A DNA stretch of 64,000 bases from Wyeomyia smithii (taxonomy: Eukaryota > Arthropoda > Insecta > Diptera > Culicidae): the NCBI RefSeq assembly GCF_029784165.1, contig NC_073696.1, positions 2,480,001-2,544,000 of the forward strand, read 5' to 3'. The position numbers and the translations under genes were made by a program. Shown piece after piece: positions 44,399 through 56,307 of the stretch. The notes beneath the pieces are model-generated. The model saw only the letters and a program-made list of their open reading frames with translations, did no database searches and was not told the DNA's origin. Position 1 is the stretch's first letter, and each line of letters starts with the position of its first letter.

Positions 44399-46998
44399 AT
44401 CGGTTATAACTTTACACACTCCAAAAAAAAGGATGAGAATAGGTTTGCTCTTCGGAGTAACGTTATGCCACGCCAATTACCCTATTCTGTTAGGTCTCCT
44501 TTCAAGATGATCTGTATCCAGTCAGCCAGAATAGTTGCAATTTCCCAGATATGGCTGAAGAACCGAAATAACATTTGTACTGATAAGGCTGGCTCAGCTT
44601 TAGTACCTTGACAGGAATGCAGTCGGTTTCTGGCTCTTGTTGGATTTCATTTTTTGATTACGCTTCAATTTCAGCAAGCGATGGCGCCTTCGAGTTGACG
44701 CGGTATACAGACAAGAGTCCTAGCACCACTAGAAATAGCATACAACGAACGGCTCATTTGGCGGTGACTCTTTCTCACTCCTTGGCTAGAGAATTGGTGC
44801 AGGCTCTCTTGTCCTTTGTTATAGCTCGGAGTATTGTTACACCAACTCTCGTTCCTGAGTCGCGGTTTCGCCTCGTATGCCGGAATTCACCAGGACTTAC
44901 TCGGATGGCAATTCGTGTTCTCTAGTGATCGGCCAACGGGCTTCACTCAGTAAGTTGGCCTAAAGTCTCCTATCTCCGCAATGGGTTTGCCATCTTAGGT
45001 GTAGCTTGCGGGAAAGAAGTGTTACTTATTCAGCTGCTGAATACCAGTCAGACGCTGTTTGTACCACTCCTTTTGTATTGCAGACGCTCAGCAGTGGACA
45101 AAATGCTTAGGTCTAGCATAATCTGAGCATAATCTGAATGGACCAAATCCTAATTTTTAATTTTTGACTAATTAAAATTGTAGGTACTTTTTATTCGTTT
45201 ATGCCACTTTGAAAATTGCTACGTGCATTTTCAAGGTAGCTCTTCCCAATCACCAATTCATTTAGACCCTGTGTCAGATGAATATGAAAAATAAATAAGA
45301 AATCATCGGAATACAAATAATATTCATATGAAAACTTAAAATGAAACTATTTTCGAATTTATTCAACCCGAAAATATTTGAAAAAAATAATCAGAAATTT
45401 TTTTCTAAATTTACGTTTTGGCTTCAAATTTCAAAATAAAAATTAATAGGAAAAATTAACTGTATTCAATCACCATGTTGATTCACCTCTGGAAATACAA
45501 GTTATTCACAACTTAGATATTTTTCATAAATTGTTGAATAGGCCAAAATGAAATAGGCCCTTTAAAAAATGAAGTGAGGCTGCCTTACTGGAAGAGTCGT
45601 TTTGTCGCGGACTGGAGATGTTGGGATCCACGTTTAACATACAAATATTTTTGCCTTTGTCATCACACACATTTTGACAATTGCATATTAGAGTTCGCCT
45701 AGGTGCGAACAGCCTTTAAAATCTCTTTCTACTTCGTAGTCGCGAATAGTAGCAAATATCAGAATTCAATATGAACATTCTGGTGCCGCAAAATACGCTG
45801 TGCCGACGAGGACAACAAAATTCTGTACGTGTCGGTAGAGGCAGATAGCAGGGTATATAAATTTGGTGCATTGTACAGATAAAATGCCATGTTTATTTTT
45901 GAATTCTACACTCTGTTTTCTCAGATTTATTCAAATAATCAAATATAGAGTAGTATAGAGTTCAAAAGACAATAGAAAACCAAAAACGTCCGTACAAATC
46001 TTTGTAAAGGTAGTTAAACGAGCGGTACTGATGATTATAATATTTTGCTAGCTAAATGAATTTAGTTCAAAAAGACAATCCTAATTGCATCCTGCGGTGG
46101 CGGTATAGAGGAAAACCAACTCCATTTCATCTTGATATTAGAGTTCCTACATCTGTATTTGTATTTTTCAATTCAATTTTTTTTACTTTAGCATATTCAA
46201 AAAAATATTACTTTTCACAACCTTTCAACTCTATGCAAACATTAATTGATGAGGCTAATGTTGTTCGTCATTCTTTCCTATTTTATTTTTGAAGATAACA
46301 TGATATATGACTTTCAAATTTGGCATCTTCGTTGTTTTTTGGTATCTTGAAAGCGACGAATTTTTTTTCTGATTCTGTTTACGGATAAAATTTTTAAATT
46401 GACCTGAATTGAATGTTATCAGTGATTGATCGGTGAGTGAATCATCTTTCACAAGACAAATAAATATAAAAGGAAGTTTCATTTTTTACTGAATCGTACT
46501 CAATTTAGACCTGTATAGAAGGTTGCCTTTTCGCGAGAATATTTTTTTTTTCTAAAATAGAGTTCTCTTTTCATTACTTAAAGTGGTCCCCGTGGTTCTG
46601 TGGTTAGCGGTAACATTCCCAATCTGGTTTCGTTTTTCTAGACCTTCTTATAATAAAAGAGCAGCAGTGTAATAATCAAATACTTTGAGTTTTCAAATAA
46701 ATATATCAGTAATAAAGAGAGTTTCATCATTTTAAACAGTTCAATACGTCTTATTTGTGCAGAAACTTGAGAAATGTGTATCATTTCGCTCTCGGTAAAT
46801 TTTTTCCTACAGGTTTTTTCTCAAATGCTTCCAGCGATTTGATTCAATTTGTTTATTTTATGTTTGTTTTATTCACGGTCTTTGCAGAAGAAATTACTTT
46901 CGTCATTTGCATTTCTCTCATTCGAATGCTAACGTTCATGTTCATAGAAAGGGATTGAATTACTTTGGAGATGAACATCCAATTCTTCTAATTTTGGT
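44399..46998. other. Unassigned 2.6 kb
   Basis: No convincing gene. GTGGTTCTGTGGTTAGCGG (about 46590) resembles a tRNA A box and may head a worn SINE, without a clear B box. The remainder is AT-rich, possibly intergenic or intronic sequence. Confidence 0.4.
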
Positions 46999-47008
46999 TT
47001 CGTGAATG

Positions 47009-47042
<34 letters not shown>

Positions 47043-47260
47043 GGGGGATTTGTTAGTAGCTTAAGTATTTATGATAAATATTAGTAAATAATGAGTATGT
47101 GTGTCCAATCACAAATGGTGACTTCTCAACACTGTTAGAAATTTGTAATTTTAATTGTTAGGATTTGTTTGCTTTCGCAATTAGGACTTATCATTCGTAG
47201 GGATTTAAACCTACTTGTCAGAAAAGGGGAAGTAAACTTACAACTAACTTAATTGCTAAC

Positions 47261-49921
47261 TTATTGGCTATAAAGAGAGCTTATCGTAGCAATTGAGGAT
47301 TGCAACGATTTTTGTCGAAAATTGTTAATAATTTGATTTGACATAGTTTCTAATGGTTCAACACCAGTAAGTCTATGTAATTCGAGTGAACCAAACCAAG
47401 GAGGACGCTTCAAAATCATTTTCAGAATTTTATTCTGAATCCTTTGGAGCGTTTTCTTCCTTGTTGAACAGCAACTTGACCAGATCGGTACAGCATAAAG
47501 CATTGCTGGTCTAAAAATTTGTTTGTAAATCAAAAGTTTGTTCTTTAAACAAAGTTTAGAATTCCTGTTAATGAGAGGATATAAACATCTCGTATATTTG
47601 ATGCACTTGGCTTGTATACTCTCAATGTGCTCTTTGAAAATAAGTTTTTTATCATAAATTAGTCCCAAGTACTTAACCTTGTCGGACCAACTTAAAATAA
47701 CCCCATTCATCTTGACAACGTGATTATTGTTTGGCTTGAGGAAAGAAGCCCTAGGCTTATGCGGAAAAATTATCATTTGAGTTTTAGAAGCATTGGGAGA
47801 GATTTTCCACTTTTGCAAGTAGGAAGAAAAAATATCTAAACTTTTCTGCAATCGACTGCATATGACACGAAGGCTTTTTCCTTTTACGGAAATGCTTGTG
47901 TCATCGCAGAACAATGACTTTGTGCATCCTGGAGGCAAATCAGGAAGATCTGAAGTGAATATGTTGTACAGGACTGGACCCAAGACTGAACCTTGAGGCA
48001 CACCTGCTCTGACAGGAAATCTATCAGATTTTGAATTCTGATAGACAACCTGCAGAGTTTGATCAGTAAGATAATTTTTTAAAATTTTGATTAGGAAAAT
48101 TGGAAAATTAAAAGTTTGCAATTTCGCAATCAAACCTTTATGCCAAACACTGTCGAATGCTTTTTCTATGTCTAAAAGAGCAGCTCCAGTGGAATAACCT
48201 TCAGATTTGTTAGCTCGTATCATATTTGTAACTCTGAGCAATTGATGAGTTGTGGAATGCCCATGGCGAAATCCAAACTGTTCATTTGCAAAAACTGAAT
48301 TTTCGTTGATGTGTGACATCATTCTGTTAAGAATAATTCTCTCAAACAGTTTACTTATTGAAGAAAGCAAACTGATTGGTCGATAACTTGAAACTTCAGC
48401 TGGGTTCTTATCCGGTTTTAAAATGGGAGTAATTTTTGCATTTTTCCATAATTTGGGAAAATATGCAATTTTGAAGCAGCAGTTGAAAATTTTCACTAAA
48501 AATTCCATTGTGCTCTCAGGGAGATGTTTGATAAGTATATTAAAGATTCCATCGTCACCAGGTGCTTTCATATTTTTGAAATTTTTAATAATTGATTTAA
48601 TCTCATTCAAGTTAGTTTCAATTATTTCTGCAGGTAAAAAATTCTGGGAAGAAATTAAATCAAATTGACGTGTGACTTCATTTTCAATTGGACTCACAAA
48701 ATTCAAATTTGAGTTATGAACACTCTCAAACTGCTGAGCAAGTCTTTGAGCCTTTTGTTCATTGGATACAAGAAAACGTTCACCATCTTTTAAAACTGGA
48801 ATAGGCTTTGAAGGTTTCTTAAGAATCTTCGACAGCTTCCAAAATGGTTTCGAATATGGTTTCAATTTTTCAACTTTAGTCTCAAAATTTTGATTTCTCA
48901 GAAGAGTAAATCTATGTTTAATCTCTTTCTGTAAATCTTTATAAATAGTTTTAAAAACAGGGTCACGAGAACGTTGATATTGACGTCTGCGGACATTTTT
49001 CAAACGAATTAGAAGTTGAAGATTTTCGTCAATTATTGATGAATCAAATTTCACTTGAGCCTTTGGAACAGAATAATTCCTGGCATCAACAATTGCACAT
49101 TTTAATGCTTCCAAAGCGGAATCAATATTCACTTCGTTTTGCAAATCAAGCTCATTATTGAAATTTCTCTCAATATAATTTTTGTATCTTTCCCAATTAG
49201 CTTTGTTATAATTAAAAACAGAGCTCATAGGGTTTAAAACTGATTCATGTGATAAAGAAAAAGTTATTGGAAGATGGTCAGAATCAAAGTCAGCATGTGT
49301 GATCAAATCACTACATACATGACTTTGATCTGTCAGCACCAAATCAATTGTTGAAGGGTTTCTTACAGAAGAAAAGCATGTAGGACTATTCGGAGACAAA
49401 ATAGAATAGTATCCTGAAGAACAATCATTGAATAAAATTTTGCCATTGGAATTACTTTGAGAATTATTCCATGAACGATGTTTAGCGTTAAAATCGCCGA
49501 TTATGAAAAATTTCGAACGATTTCTGGTGAGTTTTTGTAAATCACCTTTAAAATAATTTTTGAGCTCGCGTGTGCATTGAAATGGTAAATATGCTGCGGC
49601 AATAAATAAAATCCCAAGTTCAGTTTGAACTTCAATTCCCAAAGTTTCAATAACTTTCGTCTCAAGATGGGGAAGAGCACGATGTTTGATTCGGCGATGA
49701 ATAATAATTGCAACTCCACCGCCGGAACCCTGAATCCTATCATATCTATGAACCACGTAATTGGGATCATATTTTAATTTTATGTTAGGTTTCAAAAATG
49801 TTTCAGTAATAATTGCAATATGCACATTATTTACTGTTAAAAAATTAAAAAGCTCATTCTCATTGGCCTTCAATGAGCGAGCATTCCAATTTAATATTTT
49901 AATTGTTTTATTTAAAATCAT
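47261..49921 (-). CDS. Juan-like LINE ORF2: endonuclease and reverse transcriptase
   Basis: 886 residues, open. Endonuclease motifs: IKILNWNARSL at the start, AIITETFL, GGGVAI, FIIGDFNAKHRSWN and SDHLPITF. RT motifs: APGDDGIFN, YRPISLLSSISKLFERII, FGFRHGHSTTHQLL, LLDIEKAFDSV, GVPQGSVLGP and catalytic FCDD (47900-47911), a Cys variant of the usual YADD/FADD. There is no C-terminal knuckle, as usual for Jockey. It nicks and primes on target DNA. ATG 49921 follows the conserved start style of Jockey ORF2. Confidence 0.92.
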   Translation of the reverse strand: MILNKTIKILNWNARSLKANENELFNFLTVNNVHIAIITETFLKPNIKLKYDPNYVVHRYDRIQGSGGGVAIIIHRRIKHRALPHLETKVIETLGIEVQTELGILFIAAAYLPFQCTRELKNYFKGDLQKLTRNRSKFFIIGDFNAKHRSWNNSQSNSNGKILFNDCSSGYYSILSPNSPTCFSSVRNPSTIDLVLTDQSHVCSDLITHADFDSDHLPITFSLSHESVLNPMSSVFNYNKANWERYKNYIERNFNNELDLQNEVNIDSALEALKCAIVDARNYSVPKAQVKFDSSIIDENLQLLIRLKNVRRRQYQRSRDPVFKTIYKDLQKEIKHRFTLLRNQNFETKVEKLKPYSKPFWKLSKILKKPSKPIPVLKDGERFLVSNEQKAQRLAQQFESVHNSNLNFVSPIENEVTRQFDLISSQNFLPAEIIETNLNEIKSIIKNFKNMKAPGDDGIFNILIKHLPESTMEFLVKIFNCCFKIAYFPKLWKNAKITPILKPDKNPAEVSSYRPISLLSSISKLFERIILNRMMSHINENSVFANEQFGFRHGHSTTHQLLRVTNMIRANKSEGYSTGAALLDIEKAFDSVWHKGLIAKLQTFNFPIFLIKILKNYLTDQTLQVVYQNSKSDRFPVRAGVPQGSVLGPVLYNIFTSDLPDLPPGCTKSLFCDDTSISVKGKSLRVICSRLQKSLDIFSSYLQKWKISPNASKTQMIIFPHKPRASFLKPNNNHVVKMNGVILSWSDKVKYLGLIYDKKLIFKEHIESIQAKCIKYTRCLYPLINRNSKLCLKNKLLIYKQIFRPAMLYAVPIWSSCCSTRKKTLQRIQNKILKMILKRPPWFGSLELHRLTGVEPLETMSNQIINNFRQKSLQSSIATISSLYSQ

Positions 49922-51268
49922 TGCTAAATTTTAAATTGGAAACAATTTTAATAGTAAAATTTGTACCTATTTGAATGGCTTCAAACATTGATTTTGCCTG
50001 CAACATGGCGTTCATAAGATCGAACATTGCCTGTTGCAAAAAAGAAAGTTTACCTGCCGTAATAGGCCCCAGGCAGTTGACATTAGAAAACATATTATTG
50101 GTAGCAATATTAGCTGGAGTGATAGGTGTACAATTATTTTCTAGCGTGTTTTACCCATATTAACGGTCATTTTCGAACTACCAACACTAGGCGGTATAAT
50201 GTTCGAACTACCTGTAACCTGTGCATAAGTTAAACGGGTATGCAAAGGAGTAGGTAAACTATGCGTCACTGGTACGATTGGAGAATTTTGTTTTGAAGTT
50301 GGTTTTAATTGAGAAATTGAATTTTGTTTACCTTGCCTTGCCTTAACAATTGCTAAACGGACTGGGCATTGATAAAAAATTGACATATGGTTGCCGTTAC
50401 AATTCGCACAGCGAAAATTTTTACTCTCTTTCACAGGACATGTGTCCTTTGTGTGAGAAGAGTCTCCACAAATGAGGCATTTTTGGTCCATGTTACAAAA
50501 CTTTGAACCATGGCCATAACGTTGGCAAACCCGGCATTAGGTGATATGCTTTTCACCTCCGCCAAACTTTCGATATAATTCCCATTTTACACGCACGTTA
50601 TATAAAGCATGTGCTTTCTCAAAAAATTTTAAGTTGTTAACCTCATTGCGGTTAAAATGAATTAAATAATTAACAAGGGAAATTCCAGTTCTCTGACTGT
50701 TTTCGCCTCGTGATTTTTGTTTCATTAGAATTACTTGGGTAGGGGCTATGCCAAGTAATTCTGTTAAAGTAAGTTTGATCTCATCAACGGTTTGATCGTT
50801 GGTGAGACCTTTCAAGACAACCTTGAACGGCTTGGCGTTCTTGGTGTCATATGTAAAAAATTTGTACATCTTGTCAGTTAAATACTGAACAAGACGATCA
50901 CGACCCTTTACTGAGTCGGCTAATAAGCGGCATTCACCTCTACGGCCAATTTGATAGGTAACTTTAACGTCAGAAACAAACGTTGAAAGTTCCTTTTTGA
51001 ATATATTAAATTCAGAAGAAATAGTTACCACAATAGGTGGAACTTTCTCCTTTTATAAAGATTTTATATTTTGTATAGTTTCATTATTGGTAACTTCCAT
51101 TTCACCAGCTTCTTGCTCAGGCAAAATATCAAAAGGATTGTCACTACACACACTCGAAGTGTCAGAAAGAGATGCCTCTCTTTTCCTCCCCGCAGCGATG
51201 CGAGGTTTCTTTTTCCGTCCAGCCATTTCGGGTGATACGAAAAAAGTTAAAACAAATGTTAAATTCAA
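49908..51268 (-). pseudogene. Juan-like LINE ORF1, broken by two stops and a frameshift
   Basis: Pieces 51268-51053, 51031-50537 and 50491-50141 share one reading frame and are separated by single in-frame TAA codons (at about 51053 and 50537). The last ~60 codons (50093-49908) are in another frame. Content: basic N-terminus (GRKKKPR), an RRM-like middle with FKVVLKGLTNDQTVDEIK, three CCHC knuckles beginning CRVCQRYGHGSKFC across the second stop, then CLICGDSSHTKDTC and CANCNGNHMSIFYQC. A Gag-like RNA-binding protein; inactive here. Confidence 0.85.
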
Positions 51269-51442
51269 AAGTAGGTAGTCTTGAGAAAGACTGATGGGAA
51301 ATAACTTTCAGGTAGTCTTTAAAAGACACACTGACACAACACAAACTTTGAAGCTATAGGCAGTCAAAGACCAGTCCACAAGCAACCGAAAAAACGTCTG
51401 ATCTGTAGGACAGCTCAAGACGCACTGTTCGTGAATGGTATT

Positions 51443-51839
51443 ACTTTCATGAATTGCGTTTCGTTTCACAGCTTTAAGCCGCCATACAAGTTTACCTATG
51501 AAGCTGAATAAACGATGAGAAGAAAATCAGACTGTGAATTTGATAATTCCAATTTTCTTGTTTTTTTTCAGATACTAAACACATTGTTGAGAGAACTCAT
51601 TTTCTGGAATAGTTTTACAAAGATATGTGCAATTTTCATAAAAAAATGATAACAATGACAAAGTGATCCTTCGTAGTATTAATAAAACCCCATCTAAGTT
51701 TAGTTTATCTCAAAAATAAACTAATTATATGATCCAGCAGATATATGAATCAAGCTTGACTAGAAGTTTGGTCCACCTTCCAAACGTTTATCATACAGTT
51801 TGAATTACCAAAGTTTTATTGCTTAACTCAAGGCACTCA
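51443..51839. other. Unassigned flank
   Basis: AT-rich, no gene. Confidence 0.4.
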
Positions 51840-51934
51840 GCAAAGCAACACTGGCTTCGATAGCAGTTTTTAACCAACGTGTGTGCGATAAACTACCCAA
51901 AAGAAATAGGAAAATCTATTTCTGCCACTCAAAG

Positions 51935-52070
51935 TGATGAGTATCTGTCACAGAATCTACAATCACGGCACACAATGTGTCTGTCGTCGTCCAGCGTCAA
52001 CAACGCCGTCACTGCCGTGCTCTATTATAGGCAGCAGCAAAGCCCCCAAAGCGGTCCAGAAAGGTAAGTT
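51935..52070 (+). other. Candidate untranslated exon with splice donor
   Basis: A less AT-rich, non-repetitive stretch ends in CCAGAAAG|GTAAGTTG with the cut after 52062, a near-perfect donor. No TE similarity and no credible long frame. It could be an alternative first exon, or an exon upstream of 52717-53700. Start unknown. Confidence 0.4.
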
Positions 52071-52619
52071 GAAAAAAAACAAGCACATTTTTTCTTACCT
52101 ATCTTCCAAGACGCTGCTACTCACGTCCGTTGAAGGAAAAACAGAGACGGAAGCGCAAATCCCAGCATCGCGCACGCGGACTCGAAGCAGCATAAAACCG
52201 GCCTAACTCGTTCTGGGTCCGATGTTTTTTTTTCGTGTGTTGCGTTCACCCTCTCTTATGCTCTCTCCGTCGTTTTAGCTTTTTTTTGTAGTGGCAGCTT
52301 TTCCATTGTTGATCATTTGCCTTTGTATCGTTTTTCGTTGATCTTATCTTATTTATCTTCCAACATAGTTGTGCTTCGACTCGATCTACTCTCGCGCGCT
52401 CTCTGCTAGGGCTTAAATCGTGCGAGCGTTTTTATGCTTCTCCTTCGTTTACTGGCTAAAGTTTACTGGCGCAACGTAACCTGATCTACGGAGACGGAGC
52501 TTTTTTCTTCGAGCTTACTTGTGGTTGTATGAATGATGGCTGATGAATGGTATTTCACCAACACCATCGGTGCAGGACACTGTGCGGGAGCAAACAAGTG
52601 TTTTTGTTTGGTTCCCGCT

Positions 52620-52750
52620 CTCTTAAGTTACTCTCTATCTCTCGCTTTTGGACAGAGTCGCGGCGGATCCGTTAAGCTCAGCTCTGTGAACTTGTTGTGC
52701 AACGCAAACCCTGCTCAGTCTGAGAGAATCAACCGCATTCGAACGACGCA
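52620..52750 (+). promoter_or_regulatory. Candidate host promoter (CTCT/GAGA tracts and TCAGT initiator)
   Basis: CTCTCTATCTCTCGC (about 52630-52645) resembles GAGA-factor sites. GCTCAGTC contains the insect initiator TCAGT with A at 52717. CGACG at 52744-52748 (+28 to +32) approximates a downstream promoter element. No TATA box. Suggestive only. Confidence 0.4.
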
Positions 52751-53700
52751 CCTGTGTCCGTGTCCGAGCCGATGGTTTTTGCGCAAGTCCGGGAGAGGAC
52801 AGGAAAATTCTGTCCACAGGAAGCCCCGCTAGTTTTGTGATCCTTGGTGAAATTTTTTGTTGTTGTGTTTATTGACCGATTTTTACTGTTTCGAACGTGC
52901 AAAACAGATCGTATTGAATCGTTTGAGTTTGAAGTGAAGTGCGCCAAGGAGATGAAGCAAGTGGCTGACGAGAAGAACCGATCCGCGAATGGTGGGAAAG
53001 CTTGCGAAGCTAAGATGGAGGCTGCCGCCAGCGCTGCTGGCTGCTGAAGTTTTATCAGAGATTAAGCTAAAGAGTTGTGCTGTGCAATTGAATTGAGGTT
53101 AAGGAAGCTGTTGTGCAGCAGAGTTGCGGAGAAGTGTGAATAAGGAATGCCTTTCGAGTGCTGTTGGCCCGAACCGAAAAGGTGAAAAATATTTGCTCGA
53201 AAAAAAAAAGCTGTGCGTCGAATTTGGTGACCATCGATTTCGCTGAAAGTGAGTGACGAGTGGCGACCGCGTGTATGTAAGCCGTACTGAAAAGGATTAA
53301 AAGGGGGCTTGTGAAATCACTGCCTGTGAAGTACAATTGTGAGGCGATAAATGTAAAATAAATATTCATAAAACAGAGCGAACCTGCGGAGTGGCCGGGA
53401 AACCAAACAGGGAAAAAGGAAGAAAAAAATCCCGCGAAGCGCAAAGTGCCGTAAAGTAAAGGATCAGCCGGTTGAAATTGAAATTAAATCATCGCTCCAA
53501 TTTGGATTACAAGCATTGGATTACGCGCACCCGGGGTGTCCAGGCGACGACAGACTGAACACAAGGGGGGATGCCAGCCCAGTTTGAGTGACACCAGAGT
53601 GTACAAGACAGTTCCCCGATGCAGCCAAGTGAGGCTGATCTGCACATATTTTCGGCATAGTAAATAGCAGATTAACACGCTCGACCGAGAAAAGAGAAAG
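52717..53700 (+). other. Candidate host 5' untranslated exon ending in a splice donor
   Basis: About 1 kb of mixed-composition, non-repetitive sequence with many short frames and out-of-frame ATGs, ending GAGAAAG|GTAATG (cut after 53700). Beyond it composition falls to AT-rich intron-like sequence filled with mobile elements. This is how long leader exons of insect regulatory genes look. No coding start is identified, so the gene is unknown. Low-copy nature is inferred from the absence of any second copy in the window. Confidence 0.45.
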
Positions 53701-55225
53701 GTAATGAACTGAGTTTCGAATTAATGTTATTCATTGCAGGAATTTTTTATTTATATCGACCTCTGATGTTTTCCCATAAAAAAATGCCTCAACACTATGT
53801 CTTACTTTATAAGCGCCATCCCAAACTTTTGCTTGCTACGTTTAATAGGTTCGAGCAACGGTTTCAATTGCCATAAATGAACGGTTCTTAAGCTCGAACT
53901 GAATGATTGAAAAATTGTTGTCACAAAATAAATGTACATTATAGAAGTGTTTTTGAAGCACAAACAATGAACTCCATTTGATTGGTTTTCATAGAATTTC
54001 AATTAAATTACAGGATATGTTTTGAGTCCGTCTATTTTGTCAAAAACAATAAAACTCAGTTCCTTGAAATATACTGAGCCAAAATGTAAGTCAGCCAACA
54101 AAAAACCAATTATCATAAAATTAGTAATTTTCAAATGATCAAATGAACCTCCAATAAACCTATAAAAAAAACCACAACCATATTTTAGAAATTTTTTTTT
54201 TTTTCCTGTGAGTTTTGGTGTCCCTAGCAAAGATAATTTTTCCAAAGAGTTTTTCCCTATGCAAACGTAAAAGCGACGAATCCGATAAGCAATTCCTCGG
54301 CGGCCTTCGAATGCATTTCTGCATTCTCTAAAAGCAGCAAAATTCACAGGAATGGTTAAAAAGCTGTAAAACTTTTGGAGGGCAACCATCTTGAGCTTTA
54401 GGGCAACTTTTTTTTCGCTTTTGTCGACCCGTTGTATTTGTTTTTTTTTTTTTACCACCGTTTAGTCAGACTAGACTAAGTGACATCTTTATCAATCCGA
54501 GGAAAACAAAATTTAAGTTAACTATTCTGTAAACTTTGAAGTTTTCAATATGTTTGCACATTTTTTAATACAACTTAAAATTACTTTTTAACTGAGCAGT
54601 TCCACAAAAATGTCCCAGTTTCTATATTTTTTGTCATTTTAAATTTGGCTTAAACTTTGCATAAACGTTTCTATAGGCTGAGAAGCTATTTAAAATGCTA
54701 TTTTGGGAGGATTATTGTGATTATAAATATTTTCAGAGCCAAAAGTTTTTTGATCAGTGTGACGTCTCTGGAAAAGTTTTAGATAGTAATTTTATCTTTC
54801 CGATAAAAAAAAATCAAAAAATTCATTTCTTTTATGTAAAAGAAACATTAATATTAATATAAGAAAGCTTATTTTCAATAATCTAATTTTTTTTGTATAA
54901 AAATTACCGAAACGATGAATATATCAAAAAGAAAGTTATATTTTTTCAAAAAAAAAATTTTACAACATGTTTATTTTTGGAAGGACAATATTTTTTTCTA
55001 TAACTTTGCCAAAGGCACTATGCCAATCAAACCAACTGTTTCGATTATAAAAATATTTTAACTACCCACAGAGTGCTCAATTGGAGATTGAATTATTTTT
55101 TCAGCTAAATCGGTTTGTTTGACTGGCATAACTAGTGTCTCTGGTAAGGTTGTAGAAAATAATTTTGTCCTGAAAAAATATGCCCTGTGAGTTTCTGCGA
55201 CACAAAAAAAAATAAAAAGCATTTG
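53701..55225. other. AT-rich presumed intron
   Basis: No gene or clear repeat; T- and A-runs are frequent. A minus-strand frame at 54458-54003 (151 codons) is AT-driven, contains lysine and phenylalanine runs, and has no domain. Confidence 0.45.
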
Positions 55226-56307
55226 GGACCATTCCTAAACTACGTGGTCATATTTTGATCCCTTTTATACCCTCCTACTCCCCCGTGGTCTTTCGTGGTC
55301 TTTTGTATTGTGATCTTATTCTGCAAATATATGTACAATGAAGTATGAAAAATTTATAGAAAAAATGAAGGTTGAGAAAACTGATTATTAGTTATTGCGC
55401 AAATTGTAAATAGAATTTTTAGTAATATCATTTTCTCAAAACCAAAATAACAAATAGATAATGGTTGTTTAATTTTTAATAATATTTCATTGTCTTTAAC
55501 AAATAAAACAATTTCCTTACCTGAAAGTAATTTAAAATACGCTATTCTGTTGAGTATATTCAAAATGATTTTTAATTTGTTGTTGAGTATCAAAATCAAT
55601 AAAATTTGCTTAAGTAATTTGATCATCTACGATAAATTTTTCGCTTATAGTTATGGTTAATTTTATACTCATCTAGAAATCATCTAGAAAAATATTTAGT
55701 TGATAATAAGTGAAACCTTACTTTTAGTGATTTTCAGGTATCGGATTTGTGACTTAGTTTTTTTTTTAATAAATTACAAAGTTTTTGAATGTCGTACAAA
55801 ATATAAACATCTTTCTTTCTTCCTTCAGTTCATGAACATCCAGGTCTTATATATTGTTTTTAAGACCAAAACGTTGTTTTTTTTTACCGGTCGTTGAGTA
55901 TTGAAATATACTTCCAGGAAAAATGTCATAAATCCCGACGCATTGCAAAATAGAACTATTATTTTAAAGCAGTAAATGCCGTATAAGGCAAAGCCAGTTT
56001 AAAACAAAAATAATTTTTTTCTTCGTTCGGATAAATTTGAAATATGTTTCAAAAATTTGATTACAGTTAATTGCTGACAACTCTCAAACTTTCCGTGACA
56101 CTTATTAATCAAAAAAATTTATTATTTAAAAAATTGCGAAAGCTTCGTCTGGACTGAGTGGCAATAATAAATTATAAGTCAGAAAAAAGACTACGTGGTC
56201 TATTCGTTAACCCCCAAATCCCCCGCGTGATTTTTCGTGGTCTTTTGATAAGCCCTCCCCCCCCCCGTCTCCCTATATATGACTACGTGCTTTGGGAACG
56301 GCCCCTT
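55226..56307. mobile_element. Inverted-repeat DNA element, about 1.08 kb
   Basis: GGGACCATTCCTAAACTACG (55226) and the complement of the sequence ending at 56307 (GGGGCCGTTCCCAAAGCACG) form imperfect inverted ends of about 25 bp. Inside each end a further CGTGGTCTTTTG motif with CCCCC runs recurs. No transposase is seen, so it is non-autonomous. Superfamily not identified. Confidence 0.65.

Larger units (their letters stand above)
47014..51427 (-). mobile_element. Near full-length Juan-like (Jockey group) LINE
   Basis: TTCGTGAATGGTATT occurs on both sides (46999-47013 and 51428-51442), a 15-bp target duplication. The minus-strand 3' end carries a poly(A) tail (T-run about 47012-47039). ORF1 with three knuckles and ORF2 follow the Jockey layout. 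4.41 kb. ORF1 carries two in-frame stops, so this copy is dead despite an open ORF2. Confidence 0.9.

Noticed and set aside
46580..46650. tRNA gene
   Set aside because: An A-box-like stretch only; no cloverleaf, anticodon arm or B box recognised.
52533..52832. 99-codon frame in the presumed host promoter
   Set aside because: No domain, spans the candidate initiator, and is compatible with chance in mixed-composition sequence.
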